Origin: Cryomorphaceae bacterium
GTDB taxonomy: Bacteria > Bacteroidota > Bacteroidia > Flavobacteriales > ECT2AJA-044
NCBI GenBank assembly: GCA_017798125.1
Contig: CP059070.1
Span: 1,302,001-1,366,000, forward strand
Reading direction: 5' to 3'
DNA length: 64,000 nt
In this document: positions 61,275 to 64,000 of the stretch, piece after piece
Layout of the letters: each line of letters opens with the position of its first letter
Numbering within the stretch: position 1 is the first letter of the stretch
The notes under the pieces: generated by a model
Databases searched by the model: none
What the model saw: the letters and a program-made list of their open reading frames with translations, nothing else
Told to the model about the DNA's origin: nothing
Translations under genes and position numbers: made by a program

Positions 61275-61277
61275 TTG

Positions 61278-61352
61278 TGGGCAATGAGAGATTCGAACTC
61301 CCGACCCCCTCGGTGTAAACGAGGTGCTCTGAACCAGCTGAGCTAATTGCCC
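61278..61352 (-). tRNA. tRNA-Val (anticodon TAC)
   Basis: 75-nt cloverleaf on the minus strand: acceptor GGGCAAT with ATTGCCC, D stem GCTC/GAGC, anticodon stem CCTCG/CGAGG with loop TTTACAC (anticodon TAC, Val), T stem GGGAG/CTCTC with TTCGAAT loop, discriminator A. The 3' CCA is not encoded. Promoter at 61397-61426 and terminator at 61231-61270. Confidence 0.97.
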
Positions 61353-61548
61353 AATATTTTAAAGATCGTTGACGGGGACCCGTTAAAATCGGAGTGCAAA
61401 TATACCACCTTCTTGAGACTAAGCAACACTTAGGTGAAAAAAAGTTGATGAACACATGTGTCACGGTCTGGGTGAAGATTGGCACAATCGTGAACGCCAT
61501 TCGACTCATCATTTGGCAACTTGCTTTCACATCCAACATCTAGCCGCC
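61353..61548. other. Intergenic region upstream of tRNA-Val and the secreted protein gene
   Basis: Holds the minus-strand tRNA promoter. No plus-strand promoter for the gene at 61549 is clear; I see no other feature. Confidence 0.6.
61397..61426 (-). promoter_or_regulatory. Promoter TTG-N19-TATATTTG for tRNA-Val
   Basis: On the minus strand TTG (61426-61424), exactly 19 nt, TATATTTG (61404-61397), about 45 nt upstream of the tRNA 5' end. Exact consensus. Confidence 0.8.
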
Positions 61549-62946
61549 ATGAAGGTCATGAAACAACCATTGGTCTGCGCCCTTTTGCTGGTTCTTTACT
61601 CGAGCGCTTTAGCTCAAATACCCACTGGGATTCCCTTGGTCTCTACGCCGCAGTTGTTCGGCAAGCCGGGGTGCCACATCAGTGTAGCTCAAAATACCTG
61701 GGCCATCGGGTATTCCTATCACAGTGCACCCCTTGTACACGGAGGTCCGTCCAACTTGGCGCCGAGTGGGACGGTCCGTGTCTTTGAGTGGAACGGGTTT
61801 GACCTTGTGCCCAAAGGCGGTGCCATTGACTCCGTACTCGTCGGGCAGCATCGGAATCTCAGCCACATTCTAGTGGACGAGAATACCCTAGGCGTATCGC
61901 GCCGAACTCCTTCAGGACTTCAGGTCGTCGTTTATGACTACCAAGGATCGGAATGGGTCGAGCGCCCCGTTCCAGTCCCTGGAGCCACTGTTTGGCACAT
62001 GGCCGATGCCAACACGGTAGTCGTGGCCGAACCTTCCCACCCGCAATTTCCGGCCACGTTCACCACCGTTTACGAATGGGATGGGACTCAGTGGAACACG
62101 AAGGGCAATCCGGTGAACCCAAACCACAGCCATTCGATGTTCGGTTCCCGCGTCTTCATGCCCAGCGCAAATCGATTGGCCATTGCCGCAAATGGTTTTG
62201 ACGGACGTAGAGGAAAGGTCTTTGTGTTTTATTGGACCGGAAATGACTGGCATCCTCGTGGTTTGCCCATGGAGGGCGATGCACCGGGCGACCGATTCGG
62301 GAGCGATCTCTGGATGCCCGATGACAATACCATTGCCATTGGTGCCATGGGGCATGATGCCGGAGGCGCCAATCAAGGCGCTGTCCGGGTCTTTGACTGG
62401 AATGGTCAAGTTTGGATGCAAAGGGGTTCTGACGTCGTTGGTGGCCTGTTGACGAGTCAAGCTGGATGGGGTTTTCAAATGCCCGATGACTATACACTTG
62501 TTGTGCGCAGCGACTCCGCGGTCCAGGTGTATCAATACAACGGATGGGATTGGCAGCCTGCCGGAATCCCGGTACTTCCGAACACCTCAAACCAAGATAT
62601 TTGGTCGGCGGCTATGAGTAACCAGATGTTGGCTCTTGGCAGCGCCTCCGCGGATACCGGTACTTTTCAATTGTACGATTACGCCAACCTTATTTCGGTG
62701 TCCGAAGCGCATCAGCCCAAAATCGAGCTTTACCCTAATCCGGCGCATCAGACCTTACGGGTCGATGTTCCCTTTCCTCAAAACTTCATCATCGTGGATG
62801 CACTCGGTCACGAGGTGTATTCATCTTCCGAATCTTCCGCAACGAAACATTCTGTACAGATCGATGTGTCCCAATGGGCCGCGGGAACCTACTTTCTGCG
62901 GTTTGAAAAACACAGGGTGTCCAAGCGTTTCCAGATAGTGAACTAG
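61549..62946 (+). CDS. Secreted repeat protein with type IX sorting tail
   Basis: 465 residues from ATG 61549 (signal peptide ending SSALAQ). The body repeats phrases such as GTVRVFEWNGFDLVPKG, TTVYEWDGTQWNTKGN, KVFVFYWTGNDWHPRGLPMEGDAPGDRFGSDLWMPDDNTIAIGA, AVRVFDWNGQVWMQRGSD, an FG-GAP/beta-propeller-like pattern. The C-terminal ~75 residues (PKIELYPNPAHQTLRVDVPFPQNFIIVDALGHEVYSS...SQWAAGTYFLRFEKHRVSKRFQIVN) are a type A type IX sorting domain, so the product is exported and attached or secreted. It is preceded by tRNA-Val on the other strand. Confidence 0.9.
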   Translation: MKVMKQPLVCALLLVLYSSALAQIPTGIPLVSTPQLFGKPGCHISVAQNTWAIGYSYHSAPLVHGGPSNLAPSGTVRVFEWNGFDLVPKGGAIDSVLVGQHRNLSHILVDENTLGVSRRTPSGLQVVVYDYQGSEWVERPVPVPGATVWHMADANTVVVAEPSHPQFPATFTTVYEWDGTQWNTKGNPVNPNHSHSMFGSRVFMPSANRLAIAANGFDGRRGKVFVFYWTGNDWHPRGLPMEGDAPGDRFGSDLWMPDDNTIAIGAMGHDAGGANQGAVRVFDWNGQVWMQRGSDVVGGLLTSQAGWGFQMPDDYTLVVRSDSAVQVYQYNGWDWQPAGIPVLPNTSNQDIWSAAMSNQMLALGSASADTGTFQLYDYANLISVSEAHQPKIELYPNPAHQTLRVDVPFPQNFIIVDALGHEVYSSSESSATKHSVQIDVSQWAAGTYFLRFEKHRVSKRFQIVN

Positions 62947-63025
62947 TCCAGCTCTGCGATTTTGAGTATTTTGGAGGAGGCATTGGCGCGGTCATGAAAC
63001 ACCCTAGCGACCAAAACCACGTCTT

Positions 63026-64000
63026 ATGCGCCTTTTATCCATTCTATCCGTCTTCTCAATTCTCCTGTTGCTCGGTTGTAACAATGCCGGAGAAAAGTCC
63101 GTTTCGCCCGATACTGCCACAGAAACCACAGAGTCTTCTGTTGATGAGTCCATAGACGAAGAAGAATTAGAACCTGTTCTTGAAGTATCAGCGCCCGAAC
63201 CTCCGATGGAATCTACAGAGCCCGAAGAACCAGAGGTTAGAAACCTTGAAATTGACTGGGACGATCCTTTCATCCGTGAAGAACTAAGGGCGATTGAGGC
63301 TGACCATCGAAGTACGGTTGGATTGAGCGCAGGAACAGGGGACGGCGAATGGGGTGTGGATATTGATTTTGGTCATCCCGATGGAGCTACGCCAGCTGCA
63401 AAACCCCAAAGGACCATTGAAGAAATAGCGCAAAACTACCTCATTGAAGTAAAGTGTGATTCTGCTCTGGCCAAGAGTGATCATCTGGTGGTTTCCTGGA
63501 ACATTTTTATTCCAGAAATCGACCACGTGCCGGAAGATTTGCCCGGTCAGGTTGAGGCCTGGAAACCTATTGATGCCTCTATAGGGAACTATGTTCGGGT
63601 CACCATCGATGCTCCTGATTTTGTTTTGTCGACGAATGGCCAAGAGCAACAATCCAGTTGTATACGCCTGACCAAGAATGGAGCAAATGATAATTTTAAT
63701 CTCAAACCGCTGAAGCGTGGCCTTCTGAGAATATCGGTTACTGCGGAGATATACGAAAAGGACGACTGCTCCGGTGCATCGGTTCCCATCAGTACTCGAA
63801 CCTTGGACGTTGAAGTACGCGTCAATTACATTACCAGCCTTTGGGACGCCTTAGATAAGATTGTGACTTCAGTAATTGACGATGGAGCTGAATTCATCAT
63901 TGGACTATTCGGAGTCCTCTTTGCATACCTGCTGTTCCGCTTTAGAAGGAGATTATTCGGGAACAATGACCCCGAAGGAAACAACCCAATGGACGAGTAG
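63026..64000 (+). CDS. Lipoprotein-like protein with C-terminal membrane helix, unknown function
   Basis: 324 residues, stop at the window end. Signal peptide with lipobox LLGC (Cys18), then an acidic Ser/Thr/Glu/Pro-rich stretch (20-75), a globular domain (WDDPFIREEL to ~275, with DWD and IEVKCDSALAKSDHLVVSWNIFIPEID), and a C-terminal membrane helix FIIGLFGVLFAYLLF with a basic tail RFRRR. Lipidation at the N-terminus plus a C-terminal helix is unusual; the helix could instead mark an inner-membrane protein whose N-terminus is a false lipobox. No family recognised. Confidence 0.8.
   Translation: MRLLSILSVFSILLLLGCNNAGEKSVSPDTATETTESSVDESIDEEELEPVLEVSAPEPPMESTEPEEPEVRNLEIDWDDPFIREELRAIEADHRSTVGLSAGTGDGEWGVDIDFGHPDGATPAAKPQRTIEEIAQNYLIEVKCDSALAKSDHLVVSWNIFIPEIDHVPEDLPGQVEAWKPIDASIGNYVRVTIDAPDFVLSTNGQEQQSSCIRLTKNGANDNFNLKPLKRGLLRISVTAEIYEKDDCSGASVPISTRTLDVEVRVNYITSLWDALDKIVTSVIDDGAEFIIGLFGVLFAYLLFRFRRRLFGNNDPEGNNPMDE

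Larger units (their letters stand above)
61057..61277. other. Non-coding stretch between hypothetical gene and tRNA-Val
   Basis: No convincing gene. It holds the nested inverted-repeat structure of 61151-61274. A 75-codon plus-strand frame here overlaps the palindromes and the tRNA and is rejected. Confidence 0.6.

Noticed and set aside
61060-61287. 75-codon plus-strand frame
   Set aside because: It runs through the inverted-repeat structure into the tRNA; its apparent coding is due to palindromes.
61249-61539. 96-codon minus-strand frame over tRNA-Val
   Set aside because: It reads across the tRNA gene and its promoter.
1-64000. CRISPR array, transposase or prophage
   Set aside because: No regularly spaced direct repeats, no transposase or integrase motifs. 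The hairpin repeats are dispersed and not spaced.

Overview
The window looks like chromosome from a marine-type member of the Bacteroidota, order Flavobacteriales; a Cryomorphaceae/Schleiferiaceae-like lineage is a guess from gene content and roughly 50% GC. Evidence for the phylum: several promoters of the form TTG-N19-TAnnTTTG, a PorV-family type IX secretion protein, a secreted protein with a type IX sorting tail, DUF5686, DUF3667 and DUF6268 proteins, and a long SecA without the C-terminal zinc motif. The region is gene-dense, with many start/stop overlaps of 1 to 17 nt. I found no phage, IS transposase, rRNA or CRISPR array. It holds one tRNA.

Layout. 1-6.9 kb: a truncated secreted protein, a beta-propeller/outer-membrane-barrel protein, a half-size TauE/SafE permease and RecQ. 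7-13.8 kb: envelope genes (kdsD, tatC, a CMD-family protein, a lipoprotein hydrolase, lptB, SDR, purS, pssA, PorV-like). 13.8-22.4 kb: lnt, lpdA, pabB, tilS, dsbD-like, gmhA. 22.3-24 kb: a small cluster of a YopX-like protein, a receiver-only response regulator and a FRG-domain protein. 24-35.5 kb: YifB/ComM-like ATPase, DUF5686, DUF3667 fused to a lipocalin-like domain, CrtA-like monooxygenase, aldehyde dehydrogenase, ABC-F, methyltransferase, MacB/LolD-like ATPase, cobalamin adenosyltransferase, DUF2795. 35.6-41 kb: secA, then a bicarbonate module (PII-like SbtB, SbtA, beta-carbonic anhydrase). 41-57.7 kb: mostly minus-strand envelope genes, including an NrtR-like regulator, an AsmA-like DUF748 protein, a META lipoprotein, an HD/Pycsar-effector-like membrane protein and a 1251-residue lipoprotein combining a phosphoesterase, an apparent atypical kinase-like segment and a barrel. 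57.8-64 kb: a TPR histidine kinase with its LuxR-type regulator, tRNA-Val beside a nested inverted-repeat structure, a type IX-secreted protein and a lipoprotein with a C-terminal membrane segment.

The most unusual signal is a dispersed 17-nt hairpin family: a CATC tail (GATG on the other strand) next to a 5-bp stem with a 3-4 nt loop. The outer stem pairs change between copies but stay complementary. At least seventeen good copies occur in 64 kb, in gaps and inside genes on both strands.

Functionally the window is dominated by envelope building: LPS precursor synthesis and export (KdsD, GmhA, LptB), lipoprotein maturation (Lnt), phospholipid synthesis (PssA), export (SecA, TatC, type IX components) and periplasmic redox (DsbD-like).
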